Made by a program: the position numbers and the translations under genes. The notes under the pieces are model-generated. The model saw nothing but the letters and a program-made list of their open reading frames with translations. It did no database searches and was not told the origin of the DNA. Below, in pieces: positions 44,214 to 55,058 of a stretch of DNA of 64,000 nucleotides. The stretch lies in the NCBI GenBank assembly GCA_944385945.1, contig CALWZD010000039.1, forward strand, positions 34,015-98,014, given 5' to 3'. The stretch is from an uncultured Anaerofilum sp. Lineage in GTDB: Bacteria > Bacillota > Clostridia > Oscillospirales > Ruminococcaceae. How positions within the stretch are numbered: position 1 is the first letter of the stretch; every line of letters begins with the position of its first letter.

Positions 44214-46067
44214 TCACTGCTGCGGTTCGTTTTTTTGGTGCAGCAGCTGCATAAATTCGTCGCCTGTGATGGTTTCACGCTCCAACAGGAACGTAGCAAG
44301 AATATGCAATTTATCCTCGTTTTCTTTGAGGATATTGTATGCCTTTTCGTGGGCTTGTTTGATGATGGAAAGCACTTCGGCATCAATACGGGCTGCGGTA
44401 TCGGCACTGCAAGTAAGCGATGCGTCCCCACCCAAATATTGGTTGGTCACCGTTTCGAGTGCCATCATGTCGAACTCGCTGCTCATGCCAAGCCGTGTGA
44501 CCATGCTGCGAGCAAGACGGGTAGCTTGTTCGATGTCATTGGATGCGCCCGAAGTAAAGGTGCCGAACACCAGTTCTTCGGCAGCACGTCCACCCGTATA
44601 AGTGGCAATTTTATTCAGTGCTTCCTCTTTGCTCAGCAGATTGGTATCGGTTTCCGGCACCTGCATGGTATAACCCAGCGCACCCGATGTGCGGGGGATG
44701 ATGGTGATTTTTGTAACAGGAGCCGAGTCAGTCTGCATGGCAGCGACCAGTGCATGACCGATCTCGTGATATGCCACGATGCGTTTTTCTTTGGGGCTGA
44801 TGACCTTACCTTTGCGCTGATAGCCTGCAATGATGACCTCTACCGCCTCCTCCAAATCGGTCTGGTTGACGATACGGCGATTGCATTTTACCGCCCGAAG
44901 GGCTGCTTCGTTGACGATGTTGGCAAGCTCTGCACCCGAAGTACCACTGGTAGCACGGGCAATAGCGGTCAAGTCCACATTTTCATCCAGCATGATCTTT
45001 TTGGAGTGTACCTTCAAAATCGCCTCACGCCCTTGCAGGTCGGGCAGTTCGACCGGAATCCGGCGGTCAAAGCGACCGGGACGCAGCAAAGCTTTGTCCA
45101 GTGTTTCGGGGCGGTTGGTCGCTGCGAGGATGATAACGCCTTTGCTGCCATCGAAGCCGTCCATTTCGGTGAGCAACTGGTTGAGGCTCTGTTCCCGTTC
45201 ATCGTTTCCGCCACCCATACCGCCAACACCGTCACGGCTTTTGCCGATGGTGTCGATCTCGTCGATAAACACGATACACGGTGCTTTTTCGCTTGCCTGT
45301 TTGAACAGGTCACGCACACGGGCAGCCCCCATGCCCACGAACATCTCGACAAATTCGGAACCGGCGATAGAGAAAAACGGCACACCTGCCTCGCCTGCGA
45401 CAGCCTTTGCCAGCAATGTTTTACCGGTACCCGGAGGGCCTACCAACAGCGCACCTTTGGGCATGGTAGCACCTACACTGCGGTATTTGTCGGGGCTGTG
45501 CAGAAAATCGACGATCTCCGCCAGTGCTTCTTTCGCCTCGTCCTGCCCCGCAACGTCGGCAAAGGTCTTGCCGGTCTGCGCTTGCACATATACTTTTGCG
45601 TTGGATTTTCCAAAGCTGAGCGCATTCCCGCCCATTTTTTTCTGCATCATGCGCATCAGCAGGAAGCCAAATCCAAACAGCATCAGTGACGGCAACAGCC
45701 AACTGAACAGGAAAGAGGTGAGCGGATTGTTTTCTGTGGGCAGTTCTCTACCAAATATGATCGGCTCGCCGCTTTTCGTTTGATACTGCTGAAGCAGACT
45801 CGACAGATCGGTTTCGGTGAGAACGCCTGCCGAATAATAGCCGACTTTTCCGTTTTCGTCCTTGGTCAAAAACGAAATCTCGTTTCCGTCTACATTTTGC
45901 TGGACCTCAACAACCTCTCCGTCCTTTACCATGCGCAAAAATTCGCTGTACGGCACCTCTTGTGCCGCACTCAAGCGTGGTAAAAGGGCGTTGAACATCA
46001 TCAGAAAAAGCAACCCGAACGCAAGAAAAATCACAAATGATTTTTGGGGACCTTTTGTTTGATGCAT
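44214..46067 (-). CDS. ftsH: ATP-dependent zinc metalloprotease FtsH
   Basis: A 617-residue membrane AAA protease that degrades misfolded and short-lived proteins. Two N-terminal transmembrane segments (about 10-32 and 110-135) flank the outer domain. Walker A is GPPGTGKT, Walker [12 protein letters not shown], the second region of homology [19 protein letters not shown], and the zinc site H434-E-I-G-H438. The ATG at 46067 has AAAGGAG eight bases upstream. Downstream is the multi-palindrome element. Confidence 0.95.
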   Translation of the reverse strand: MHQTKGPQKSFVIFLAFGLLFLMMFNALLPRLSAAQEVPYSEFLRMVKDGEVVEVQQNVDGNEISFLTKDENGKVGYYSAGVLTETDLSSLLQQYQTKSGEPIIFGRELPTENNPLTSFLFSWLLPSLMLFGFGFLLMRMMQKKMGGNALSFGKSNAKVYVQAQTGKTFADVAGQDEAKEALAEIVDFLHSPDKYRSVGATMPKGALLVGPPGTGKTLLAKAVAGEAGVPFFSIAGSEFVEMFVGMGAARVRDLFKQASEKAPCIVFIDEIDTIGKSRDGVGGMGGGNDEREQSLNQLLTEMDGFDGSKGVIILAATNRPETLDKALLRPGRFDRRIPVELPDLQGREAILKVHSKKIMLDENVDLTAIARATSGTSGAELANIVNEAALRAVKCNRRIVNQTDLEEAVEVIIAGYQRKGKVISPKEKRIVAYHEIGHALVAAMQTDSAPVTKITIIPRTSGALGYTMQVPETDTNLLSKEEALNKIATYTGGRAAEELVFGTFTSGASNDIEQATRLARSMVTRLGMSSEFDMMALETVTNQYLGGDASLTCSADTAARIDAEVLSIIKQAHEKAYNILKENEDKLHILATFLLERETITGDEFMQLLHQKNEPQQ

Positions 46068-46163
46068 AAGCAATGCTCCTTTAAGGAATTTTAATCTTTT
46101 TTCTATTATAGCTTTATGCTATGAAAAAAGGCAGACGGAATTCGTGAACAAAATGTAAATTGT

Positions 46164-46206
46164 AGCCCCGTTTCTCATGGCAAATACTGCCACAAAAAAC
46201 GGGGCT
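46164..46206. other. Hairpin between mfd and ftsH
   Basis: AGCCCCGTTT/AAACGGGGCT encloses a GGCA...TGCC stem, 13 bases after the mfd stop. It lacks a good U tract on the minus strand, so it may be a processing or stability hairpin rather than a terminator. Confidence 0.5.
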
Positions 46207-46219
46207 GAAAAGCTTATTT

Positions 46220-49200
46220 TTATTTTTGTTCCGCAAGCAATTCCAAGGTAAGCAGCAAAACGTCCAGTGGCTTTTCGCCGCTTCGCACAGCGACCGAAAG
46301 ATACGGCTTACTGCTTGCCGAAAACAGCACCCGTCCGCTGAGCTTTTTGACCAGATCGCCCAATACCGACGCCGTGAGGGTGTCGGAATACAACATCAGT
46401 TTATCCCGCTGCTGGTTGATCTCGTAAATGCCCAGCTTTGCAGCGGTGACACGGGCAAGCGAGATGTCGACCAGACCTTCCACCGATTTTGGCGGATCGC
46501 CATAGCGGTCGATCAGTTCATCCAGTACATCGCTGGCATCCTCTTTATTTGCAATGGCTGCGATGCGCTTATACGCCTCGATTCTGCCCGAAATATCGGG
46601 GATATAGCGTTCGGGGATATAGGCATCGACCGTGATGTCGAGCAAACACTCGCTCTTGTCGTGGGCAGGGGCTTCGCCTTTTTCTTCGGCGATCGCCTGA
46701 TTGAGCAATTTGATATACAAATCGTAGCCGACCGCTTCCATGTGTCCGTGCTGGCTTTTCCCCAGCAGACTGCCTGCCCCTCGAATTTGCAGATCTCGCA
46801 TAGCGATGCGGAAGCCCGAACCCAAACTGGTGAACTCACGCAATGCCGCCAGACGTTTGGAGGCTATATCGGTCAGCACCTTGTCCCGCTGGAAAGTAAA
46901 GTAGGCATACGCCTTGCGTCCGCTTCGCCCGACACGTCCCCGAATTTGGTACAACTGTGCCAGACCCATATGGTCGGCATCTTCAATAATCAAGGTGTTG
47001 CAGTTGCGCACGTCGACACCCGTTTCGATCAAGGTGGTGCAGACCAAAACGTCGATTTCGTGGTTGAGCAGCTGTTCCCACACTTCGCCCAGCTGCTCCT
47101 GCGTCATTTTGCCGTGTGCAATGCCCACACGCACATCATCGACCATATCCCGAATACGGGCAGCAGTCAGCTCTAAAGTGTCAATGCGGTTATGCAGATA
47201 GTAGACCTGTCCTCCACGGGCAAGTTCCTTTTTGATGGCATCTCCCACAATACGCCTATCGTATTCCAGTACATAAGTTTCGACCGGCTGACGCTCGATG
47301 GGCGGTTCTTCGATGACGCTCATGTCACGAATACCGCTCATCGCCATATTCAAGGTGCGGGGAATGGGGGTCGCCGACAGGGTGAGCATATCCACACCCA
47401 GAAAATTCTCTTTCAGCTGTTCCTTGTGCTTTACCCCAAACCGCTGTTCCTCGTCGACGATGGCAAGCCCCAAATCGTGGAAATGCACATCTTTTTGCAG
47501 CAGTCGGTGAGTACCGACAACGATGTCGACCGTACCCGCTTTCAGCCCTTTCAGCGTTTCTTTCTGCTGTTTGGGCGTGCGGAAACGGGAAAGCAGCCCC
47601 ACCTTGAGCGGAAATGCTTCCATACGGGACAAAATGGTGTTGTAATGCTGCCATGCCAACAAGGTGGTCGGTGCAAGGATAGCGCACTGCTTACCGCCCA
47701 TGACGCATTTAAAGGCAGCCCGCAGTGCTACTTCGGTCTTGCCCACTCCTACATCGCCGCAAAGCAGACGGTCCATGGGGTGGGGCTGTTCCATATCGTG
47801 TTTGATCTCGGCGGTGGTCGAAAGCTGATCGGGCGTTTCGTCGTACTCAAACCGTGCTTCAAAATCACGCTGCCACTCGCTGTCCTCGGGGAACGCATAA
47901 CCGGGGGCTTGCATTCGCTTGGCATACAGGGCGATGAGTTCTTTTGCCATCTCCTGCGCCGCTTTTTTTACTTTGCTCTTGGTCTTGACCCACTCGCCAC
48001 CGCCCAACTTGGACAGCTTGACCTTTTCCCCATCACCGGGGGCTGTATAGCGGGCTAGCAAATCCAACTGGGTGACAGGCACATACAGTGTATCGCCTTT
48101 TTGATAGTTTATCTGCAAATAGTCTTTCACGACGCCCTGTAAGTCCAACCTCTGAATGCCGATATACACGCCGATGCCGTGATCCTGATGTACCACGTAA
48201 TCGCCGGGTTTGATGTCGGACAGGGAAGAAAGCCCTTTGCTTTTTTTGCGGGTCGATTTTTTGCCGGTGAACGCCGCTGCACGTCGGCTGCTGATGAGCG
48301 CATAGCGAGCAAACGGCAGGTCGGCACCTGCCGACAGCATCCCCTCGATGACCTGTACCACTCCTGCGGCTGGCGGTGCATCGGGGGAAGTCGTAGCAGA
48401 AAAGCCCTCTCGCTGCAAATCACGACAGATCGCCTCGGCAGCACGGGCGGTACCTGCCAGCACGGTCACTGCATATCCGCCGGCGGTAAGGGGACGCAGA
48501 TCTTCGGCAAGAGTCGCCACCTCACCTGCCCATGCAGGCAGCGGATGTGCCGCCGCATTGATCATATCTTTTAAGAAAATATCCGGCAGACTGCGGGCAA
48601 AATTTTCGCTCACGATACTGCTGCACTGGGCAATTTGTTGGGATAGCCAGACTTCATCCAGATAATATCCCTCCAGCCCACCGCAGAGGATACCCTCATG
48701 CAACAGCGTTTTTGTTTCCTCACCACGTCGAAAAGCGGCTGCGTGAGCTGCTTCACGAATCGCACTGAGTTCCTCCAAAATCAGCACCGCATCGGGCAGA
48801 TAGTCCAAAATGCTCGCCTGTTTCTTGTAGCGCAGCATCATATATTTATCCATCGACACCGGCAGTGCATCGCCGTCTAGCAATGCCAAATCCTGCTCCA
48901 TCGCCTGCTCCATGCGGTGGGCTGCCTGCCCGCTTTGGTGGGACAGCGCATCCCGCAAAATCGCCGCTGCCTGTGACGGTTCGCCAAACAGCACCTCACG
49001 GGCTGGCGAAAGGTAGATTTTATCCAGTGCTTCTTCCCGTCGCTGGCTGACCAGATCGAACGAATGGATGCTGTCGATCTCATCGCCCCAAAACTCGATA
49101 CGGGCAGGCAGTGGCATATCCGGTGCGTACAAGTCCAAAATGCCACCTCTCACGCTGAACTGCCCTGCACCGTCTACCTGTGGGCGACGCTGATACCCTG

Positions 49201-49663
49201 CCTGAAACAGCATTTCGAGCAAATCCGTTTGGGAAATTTGCTGCCCTGCTTTCAGCACGGTGGTGCTTTTTTTGAATTCTTCGCAGGGCGTAGTGCAAAG
49301 CAACAAACTTTCTGCGCTCAGGCAAACTGCTTGCAGCCGTCCTCCTACCAAATCGCCCAACACTTTTAAACGGCGGTATTCCATCTCCCTCCCTGTTCCC
49401 TCGATGGGGCGCAAAATCAGGTCACGGCAAGGAAACACTGCTGCCCGTACCCCCAAAGTGGACAGGTCTTCTGCCATGCGGGTCGCCTGTCCCTCGTCGG
49501 AAGTGACCACCACCAACGGTCGGTTTTGCCCCGTCGCCAAGGTGGCATACATCAACGCTCTTGCTGCAACCGGCAGACCAAATAAAGCGGTCGCCCCTTT
49601 TGTAGCACAGCCGCTGCACAAGCGTTGGTATTCGTTTGTTTTTTCAATCAACTGCCCAAACAA
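46220..49663 (-). CDS. mfd: Transcription-repair coupling factor Mfd
   Basis: An 1147-residue SF2 translocase that removes RNA polymerase stalled at DNA damage and recruits UvrA. The UvrB-like N-terminal part (DLYAPDMPLPARIEFWGDE), the RNA polymerase interaction domain (LKPGDYVVH-like IKPGDYVVHQDHGIGVYIG), Walker A GDVGVGKTEVALR, DEEQRFG and the TRG motif region near RGGQVYYLHNRI are present, then the C-terminal UvrA-masking domain. TTG start at 49663 with GGGGG upstream. pth-mfd order is typical of Firmicutes. Confidence 0.96.
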   Translation of the reverse strand: MFGQLIEKTNEYQRLCSGCATKGATALFGLPVAARALMYATLATGQNRPLVVVTSDEGQATRMAEDLSTLGVRAAVFPCRDLILRPIEGTGREMEYRRLKVLGDLVGGRLQAVCLSAESLLLCTTPCEEFKKSTTVLKAGQQISQTDLLEMLFQAGYQRRPQVDGAGQFSVRGGILDLYAPDMPLPARIEFWGDEIDSIHSFDLVSQRREEALDKIYLSPAREVLFGEPSQAAAILRDALSHQSGQAAHRMEQAMEQDLALLDGDALPVSMDKYMMLRYKKQASILDYLPDAVLILEELSAIREAAHAAAFRRGEETKTLLHEGILCGGLEGYYLDEVWLSQQIAQCSSIVSENFARSLPDIFLKDMINAAAHPLPAWAGEVATLAEDLRPLTAGGYAVTVLAGTARAAEAICRDLQREGFSATTSPDAPPAAGVVQVIEGMLSAGADLPFARYALISSRRAAAFTGKKSTRKKSKGLSSLSDIKPGDYVVHQDHGIGVYIGIQRLDLQGVVKDYLQINYQKGDTLYVPVTQLDLLARYTAPGDGEKVKLSKLGGGEWVKTKSKVKKAAQEMAKELIALYAKRMQAPGYAFPEDSEWQRDFEARFEYDETPDQLSTTAEIKHDMEQPHPMDRLLCGDVGVGKTEVALRAAFKCVMGGKQCAILAPTTLLAWQHYNTILSRMEAFPLKVGLLSRFRTPKQQKETLKGLKAGTVDIVVGTHRLLQKDVHFHDLGLAIVDEEQRFGVKHKEQLKENFLGVDMLTLSATPIPRTLNMAMSGIRDMSVIEEPPIERQPVETYVLEYDRRIVGDAIKKELARGGQVYYLHNRIDTLELTAARIRDMVDDVRVGIAHGKMTQEQLGEVWEQLLNHEIDVLVCTTLIETGVDVRNCNTLIIEDADHMGLAQLYQIRGRVGRSGRKAYAYFTFQRDKVLTDIASKRLAALREFTSLGSGFRIAMRDLQIRGAGSLLGKSQHGHMEAVGYDLYIKLLNQAIAEEKGEAPAHDKSECLLDITVDAYIPERYIPDISGRIEAYKRIAAIANKEDASDVLDELIDRYGDPPKSVEGLVDISLARVTAAKLGIYEINQQRDKLMLYSDTLTASVLGDLVKKLSGRVLFSASSKPYLSVAVRSGEKPLDVLLLTLELLAEQK

Positions 49664-49687
49664 AACGGTTCCCCCTTTTTTGTCTGT

Positions 49688-50281
49688 TTATCCGTTAAAA
49701 CGACTCATTGCCTTATCCAGCTCCCCGTCCATCAGCAGACAGGCAGCTTTTGCGATGTCCTCGAACCTGCCCTGCACCGCTTTGTTCTCGTCGGGGGTAA
49801 AATGCCCCAGTACCCAGTTGGCAAGGTCGGCATCGGGGCTGGGCTTTTCTCCCACACCGATGCGGATGCGGGGAAATTCCTGACTGCCCAACTGTGCAAT
49901 GATGCTTTTCAGCCCGTTGTGTCCGCCGGCACTGCCCTGTTTGCGGATGCGCAGTTTGCCGGGTGCCTGTGTGATGTCGTCGCACAAGACGATGACCCTC
50001 TGAGGTGGGATTTTAAAGAAGTCGGCTGCTGCACGGACGGCATCACCCGACAGATTCATATAGGTAAGCGGTTTGAGCAGTACCACTTTATGTCCGCCGA
50101 CACTGCCTGTGCCGTACAGCCCTTTGAATTTTGCTTTGACCACCGAAATGCCCCATGCATCTGCCATTGCATCCAGTGCGGCAAAGCCTGCGTTATGGCG
50201 GGTGCCGTCGTAGCGGGGTTCGGGATTGCCCAGCCCACAAATCAGCCATTCGCTGTCTTGATCGCCAAAGAAAAGTGCCAT
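49688..50281 (-). CDS. pth: Peptidyl-tRNA hydrolase
   Basis: A 197-residue enzyme that frees tRNA from dropped peptidyl-tRNA. ICGLGNPEPRYDGTRHNAGF carries the catalytic His; TYMNLSGDAV and LCDDITQAPGKLRIRKQGSAG with GGHNGLKSI complete the active site. It is the first gene of pth-mfd, 24 bases apart. Confidence 0.95.
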   Translation of the reverse strand: MALFFGDQDSEWLICGLGNPEPRYDGTRHNAGFAALDAMADAWGISVVKAKFKGLYGTGSVGGHKVVLLKPLTYMNLSGDAVRAAADFFKIPPQRVIVLCDDITQAPGKLRIRKQGSAGGHNGLKSIIAQLGSQEFPRIRIGVGEKPSPDADLANWVLGHFTPDENKAVQGRFEDIAKAACLLMDGELDKAMSRFNG

Positions 50282-50629
50282 TGTTCGTTACTCCTTGTTT
50301 TTTTGCATTATATCTGCTTTGCGCTGCATAGATAAACTGCGTTTTGACGCTAATTTCCTAGTATATAGTTTACTGCAATTTTTTTGCTTTTCAAGGGGAA
50401 AAAGCAAAAAAACTTATAAAATATAAATTCTTTTTTCGAATTCTTGAAAAATTTTATTCAAATTGCTGGAACTTTTGAGCATAGTCTGCTATAATATGAA
50501 ACTATAAAGAAACAAACCTGCACACCCAGAGAAGTGCTGCATCCAATAAGGCAAAGGGTTCCTGTTGGTCGGTGTTCCGCTGACGGCTGTGGGCTTGCGG
50601 AAAAAATCCTTTTTGGGAGGTTCGATGTC
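50282..50629. promoter_or_regulatory. Divergent pth/ppdK intergenic region
   Basis: A 348-base spacer. On the plus strand an extended -10, TGCTATAAT (50487-50495), has a weak -35 and leaves a 130-base GC-rich ppdK leader. On the minus strand a TATAAT at 50312-50307 may serve pth, with a weak -35. No credible short gene is seen. Confidence 0.5.
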
Positions 50630-53272
50630 ATGAATGAGAAGAAAAAGTACCTGTATTTGTTCAGCGAAGGTAACCGTGAGATGAGAAACATCCTGGGCGG
50701 CAAAGGTGCAAATCTCGCAGAGATGACAAACATCGGTATGCCTGTACCCCAAGGGTTTACCGTTTCCACCGAAGCTTGTACTCAATATTACCACGACGGA
50801 CGTAAAATCAACGACGAAATTTTGGCAGACATTTACGAATATATCGGCAAAATGGAAAGTATCACCGGCAAAACATTCGGTGACCCCGAAAATCCGTTGC
50901 TGGTTTCGGTTCGTTCGGGCGCACGTGCCTCGATGCCCGGCATGATGGACACCATTTTGAATCTGGGCTTGAACGAAGAAGTCGTCGAAGGGCTTGCCAA
51001 ACGCACCGGCAACCCCCGTTTTGCCTACGACTCCTACCGTCGCTTTATCCAAATGTTCAGCGACGTTGTGATGGAGATGGAAAAGAGCGACTTTGAGCAT
51101 CTTCTGGACGAGATGAAAGCTGCCAAAGGCGTGAAGCTGGACACCGAACTGGATGCCGACGACATGAAAAAGCTGGTCGCACAGTTCAAAGCTTTGTATA
51201 AAGAAAAAATGGGCAACGACTTCCCTGCCGACCCCAAACAGCAGCTGATTGAAGCCATCAAAGCGGTGTTCCGCAGCTGGGATAACCCCCGTGCGAACGT
51301 CTACCGCCGTATGCACGAGATCCCCTACGATTGGGGTACTGCCGTCAACGTACAGGCGATGGTATTCGGCAACGGCGGCGAGAACTCCGGCACCGGTGTT
51401 GCGTTCACCCGTAACCCTGCCACCGGCGAAAAGGCTCTGTTCGGCGAATATCTTATCAACGCACAGGGCGAAGACGTGGTTGCCGGCATCCGCACCCCCT
51501 CTCCCATCAGCCATCTGAAAGACCAGATGCCCGACGTTTACCGCCAGTTTGCAGAAATCGCCGACCGTCTGGAAAAGCACTATAAAGATATGCATGATAT
51601 GGAATTTACCATCGAAGACGGCAAATTGTATATGCTGCAAACCCGCAACGGCAAGCGCACCGCTGCTGCCGCTTTGAAAATCGCAGTAGACCTTGTAGAC
51701 GAAGGCATGATCGACCGCACCGAAGCAGTGCTGCGTGTCGACCCCAAACAGTTGGACAGCCTGCTGCACCCGCAGTTCGACCCCGAAGCACTGAAAGCCG
51801 CTACCCCCATCGGTAAAGGTTTGGCTGCTTCTCCGGGTGCTGCCTGCGGTCAGGTCGTCTTTAATGCAAAAGACGCACAAAACGCCGTAGAGAGCGGACG
51901 CATGAAAAAGGTGGTTCTGGTTCGTCTGGAAACCAGCCCCGAAGACATTGAGGGAATGCAGGTCGCCGAGGGCGTTTTGACCGTTCGTGGCGGTATGACC
52001 AGCCATGCGGCCGTGGTCGCCCGTGGTATGGGTACCTGCTGTGTATCGGGCTGTGGCGAGATCGTGGTCGACTACGCAAACCGTCAGTTTACACTGGGCG
52101 GAAACACCTACCGTGAGGGCGACTGGATTTCCATCGACGGCTCGACCGGCAACGTATACGGCGAAGCTATCCCCACCACCGAAGCTACCATTTCGGGACA
52201 TTTTGAGCGGTTTATGCGTTGGGCAGACGAAGCCCGTGAGATGCAGGTATTCGCCAACGCCGACAATCCTGTTGACGCACAACAGGCAGTTGACTTTGGT
52301 GCAGAGGGCATCGGTTTGTGCCGTACCGAGCATATGTTCTTTGAGGCAGACCGCATTCGTGCTGTGCGTGAGATGATCGTTGCCCGTGACAAAGAGGGTC
52401 GTGAAAAAGCTCTTGCAAAGATTTTGCCCTATCAGCAAAGCGACTTCGAGGCAATGTACAAAGTAATGGGCGAACGTCCCATGACCATCCGCTATCTCGA
52501 CCCGCCGCTGCACGAATTCCTTCCCACCAAAGACAGCGAGGTTGCCGAACTGGCACATCAGCTGGAAGTGAATGCAGTTGAGCTGAAGAACGTTATCCGC
52601 AGCCTGAAAGAGATCAACCCGATGATGGGCCATCGTGGTTGCCGTTTGGCGGTTTCTTATCCCGAAATTGCCGAGATGCAGACCAAAGCCGTCATTACTG
52701 CCGCTTTGAACGTATCGAAAGAAACCGGCTTGCACATCGAGCCTCACATCATGATCCCTCTGGTCGGTGATGTACACGAACTGAAATTCGTAAAAGACGT
52801 CGTTGTAAAAACCGCTGATGCCCTTATCGCTCAGGCAGGCGTAGAGATGAAGTATCAGGTCGGCACTATGATCGAGATCCCCCGCGCTGCACTGACCGCC
52901 GACGAGATCGCCACCGAAGCCGATTTCTTCAGCTTCGGCACCAACGACCTGACCCAGCTGACCTTTGGCTTCAGCCGTGACGACGTTGGCAAGTTCCTTG
53001 GCTACTACTACGAAAACAAAATTTATGAAAGCGACCCGTTCGCACATCTCGACCGCACCGGCGTTGGCAAACTGGTACAGATGAGTGCTACCTTGGGCAG
53101 ACAGACTCGTCCCGACATCGGGCTGGGTGTTTGCGGCGAGCATGGCGGCGATCCTTCGAGCGTAGAGTTCTTCCAAAAAGTTGGATTGGACTACGTTTCC
53201 TGCTCGCCTTACCGTGTTCCCATCGCCCGTTTGGCAGCAGCGCAGGCGGCTATCCGAAACCCCCGCAAATGA
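50630..53272 (+). CDS. ppdK: Pyruvate, phosphate dikinase
   Basis: An 880-residue enzyme interconverting pyruvate, ATP and phosphate with PEP, AMP and pyrophosphate; in anaerobes it can work in glycolysis. The N-terminal ATP-grasp domain starts YLYLFSEGNREMRNILGGKG; the phosphohistidine domain has GGMTSHAAVVARGMG with His459; the PEP-binding barrel has the catalytic Cys835 in GVCGEHGGDP. ATG at 50630 with GGGAGG upstream. Confidence 0.96.
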   Translation: MNEKKKYLYLFSEGNREMRNILGGKGANLAEMTNIGMPVPQGFTVSTEACTQYYHDGRKINDEILADIYEYIGKMESITGKTFGDPENPLLVSVRSGARASMPGMMDTILNLGLNEEVVEGLAKRTGNPRFAYDSYRRFIQMFSDVVMEMEKSDFEHLLDEMKAAKGVKLDTELDADDMKKLVAQFKALYKEKMGNDFPADPKQQLIEAIKAVFRSWDNPRANVYRRMHEIPYDWGTAVNVQAMVFGNGGENSGTGVAFTRNPATGEKALFGEYLINAQGEDVVAGIRTPSPISHLKDQMPDVYRQFAEIADRLEKHYKDMHDMEFTIEDGKLYMLQTRNGKRTAAAALKIAVDLVDEGMIDRTEAVLRVDPKQLDSLLHPQFDPEALKAATPIGKGLAASPGAACGQVVFNAKDAQNAVESGRMKKVVLVRLETSPEDIEGMQVAEGVLTVRGGMTSHAAVVARGMGTCCVSGCGEIVVDYANRQFTLGGNTYREGDWISIDGSTGNVYGEAIPTTEATISGHFERFMRWADEAREMQVFANADNPVDAQQAVDFGAEGIGLCRTEHMFFEADRIRAVREMIVARDKEGREKALAKILPYQQSDFEAMYKVMGERPMTIRYLDPPLHEFLPTKDSEVAELAHQLEVNAVELKNVIRSLKEINPMMGHRGCRLAVSYPEIAEMQTKAVITAALNVSKETGLHIEPHIMIPLVGDVHELKFVKDVVVKTADALIAQAGVEMKYQVGTMIEIPRAALTADEIATEADFFSFGTNDLTQLTFGFSRDDVGKFLGYYYENKIYESDPFAHLDRTGVGKLVQMSATLGRQTRPDIGLGVCGEHGGDPSSVEFFQKVGLDYVSCSPYRVPIARLAAAQAAIRNPRK

Positions 53273-53331
53273 GGATTTTGGCATTCACCACCGGATTGCG
53301 TTGACTCTGTGTAAATTCTATTCCTGAACAC

Positions 53332-53377
53332 AAATCCCCCCTGCACATTCCGATTTCGGCTTGTGCAGGGGGGATTT
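53332..53377. terminator. Long perfect hairpin after ppdK
   Basis: A 16-base stem AAATCCCCCCTGCACA/TGTGCAGGGGGGATTT lies 60 bases after the ppdK stop. Confidence 0.75.
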
Positions 53378-53396
53378 CGTATTGGTGCAGCAAAAT

Positions 53397-53434
53397 AAAA
53401 ACGCAAGCAATTCCGAACGGAGTGCTTGCGTTTT
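53397..53434. terminator. Bidirectional terminator ppdK/chemoreceptor
   Basis: AAAACGCAAGCA/TGCTTGCGTTTT with TTTTTT on the plus strand, immediately before the stop of the convergent chemoreceptor gene. Confidence 0.85.
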
Positions 53435-53445
53435 TTGATAGCTAA

Positions 53446-54975
53446 TTACAGGTCTTCTACATCCTGTTCGTCTTGCAGTTCTCGTTTGTCCAGCACAAAC
53501 TTGCTCAAAAGTTCTTGCAGGATCTTCGCCTCGTTCGCCATTCTCTCACTTACAGCGGCATTCTCCTCGGCAGTTGCGGTATTGTTTTGAATCATATTGG
53601 AGAATCCGGAAACTGTCTGTGTAATATTGTCGATATTCGCACTCTGCTGTTGCGAGATCTCGACGATGATTTGGGTTTCTTGTGATACTTGGTTGGACAG
53701 TTCCACCGCATTCAGCAAGGCTTGCTCTGTAAGCTGTGCCACTTCTGCGCCTCGTTCTACTGTGTCGATCGAGGTTTGGATCAATGCTGTGGTATCTTGT
53801 GCAGCCATTGCGGACTTGTTTGCCAACGCACGAACTTCATCCGCAACCACGGCAAAGCCTTTGCCGGCTGCACCTGCTCTGGCTGCTTCTACGGCAGCAT
53901 TCAAAGCCAAGATGTTGGTTTGGAAAGAAATGTCTTCGATGGTTTTGATAATGTTTCCGATCTGGTTGGAAGCACTCTTGATCTTTTCCATCTCCTGCAT
54001 CATTTGTTTCATGCGGGCTTTGCTTTCTTCCAGTTTTTTGGATACTTCGGTCGTGACACTCTCCGTAGTAACGGTACGATCTGTATTTTCCTCCACAGCA
54101 TTTTTTACCTGCTGCATATCTTTTACAATGCTTTCTACCTGAATCGCCTGTGTCATTGAGTTTTCAGACAGATACTGGGCACTGGTGGACACCTGTGCTG
54201 CCTCGCTGGATACTTGATAACCTGCACGTTCGATATTGCCCATAACATAATTCATCTGTTTAATAATGTTATGTACCGCTTGCTCGATTTCCACAAATTC
54301 GCCCCGATAGTCCAGGGTCGTTTTTACGGTAAGATTTCCCTTTGACAATTCTTGCAAAATATATGCCAACTCTTGAATCACACTGCGCAGATAAGTTCCG
54401 GTATCTTCAAAACTGTTTTGCAGCACTCCCAATTCATCCCGGCTGGAGTTCTGGAATTCGATGTCGAATTCGCCACGTTCCAGCTTCTGTGCAGCCTGTG
54501 TCACAGCATGGATCGGGGCAAATTTCCGTTTCATAATGACCGTTAGAATCACCAGGTCTACCAACACTGCCAGGAAAAATACAATGAAGCTGCCGAGAAC
54601 CTGTTGAACGATCTCTTGTTGCACTACTTTTTCGGGATAAGCGATACCTACAATCCAATAGCTATCGGGTTCTTCCATTGCGTAAAAATATCTTTTTTGC
54701 TGGTCGTAATCTTCACGAAGCAGCATTTTCCCGACCGCATCCTGCATCGTATTATCGCCGACTTGCTCCAAGGTAACAAGCCTGTCCTTCGTTGTTTCAT
54801 AGTCGGCATTTCCGTGGCTCAATATCGTACCTGTTGCATCCAAAAGATACATATAGCTGCCGTCGCTGCGGTCGTATGCCTCAAACATATCGTTGATAGA
54901 GGACATATTTACATCTCGAGCCAAAACGCCCTGAAACGTGCCATCAATGGTGATAGGCAAAGCCAACGTAACCAC
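53446..54975 (-). CDS. Methyl-accepting chemotaxis protein, C-terminal part (gene split by frame change)
   Basis: This 509-residue frame holds the second half of a dCache sensor ([19 protein letters not shown]...), a transmembrane segment ([21 protein letters not shown]), HAMP and the signalling domain with hairpin tip [20 protein letters not shown] and [12 protein letters not shown]. The frame continues open upstream past the first ATG to about 55095 with sensible sensor sequence ([15 protein letters not shown]), matching the frame left by the N-terminal piece. Together they form one ~676-residue receptor read through a -1 change at a T7 run. Confidence 0.88.
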   Translation of the reverse strand: MVTLALPITIDGTFQGVLARDVNMSSINDMFEAYDRSDGSYMYLLDATGTILSHGNADYETTKDRLVTLEQVGDNTMQDAVGKMLLREDYDQQKRYFYAMEEPDSYWIVGIAYPEKVVQQEIVQQVLGSFIVFFLAVLVDLVILTVIMKRKFAPIHAVTQAAQKLERGEFDIEFQNSSRDELGVLQNSFEDTGTYLRSVIQELAYILQELSKGNLTVKTTLDYRGEFVEIEQAVHNIIKQMNYVMGNIERAGYQVSSEAAQVSTSAQYLSENSMTQAIQVESIVKDMQQVKNAVEENTDRTVTTESVTTEVSKKLEESKARMKQMMQEMEKIKSASNQIGNIIKTIEDISFQTNILALNAAVEAARAGAAGKGFAVVADEVRALANKSAMAAQDTTALIQTSIDTVERGAEVAQLTEQALLNAVELSNQVSQETQIIVEISQQQSANIDNITQTVSGFSNMIQNNTATAEENAAVSERMANEAKILQELLSKFVLDKRELQDEQDVEDL

Positions 54976-55058
54976 AAAACCATTTCCTGCAGCATCTGCA
55001 TAGGGCTGGCTGATATACAGCGAGGAGGTTTGGGGCTGGGTATAGTAGTCGTTTTGCG

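Noticed and set aside
44193-45689. Long plus-strand frame opposite ftsH
   Set aside because: Shadow of ftsH; begins inside the repeat element and has no domain.
50489-53284. Very long antisense frame opposite ppdK
   Set aside because: It mirrors a highly biased coding sequence, has no ribosome site or domain, and ppdK on the other strand is certain.
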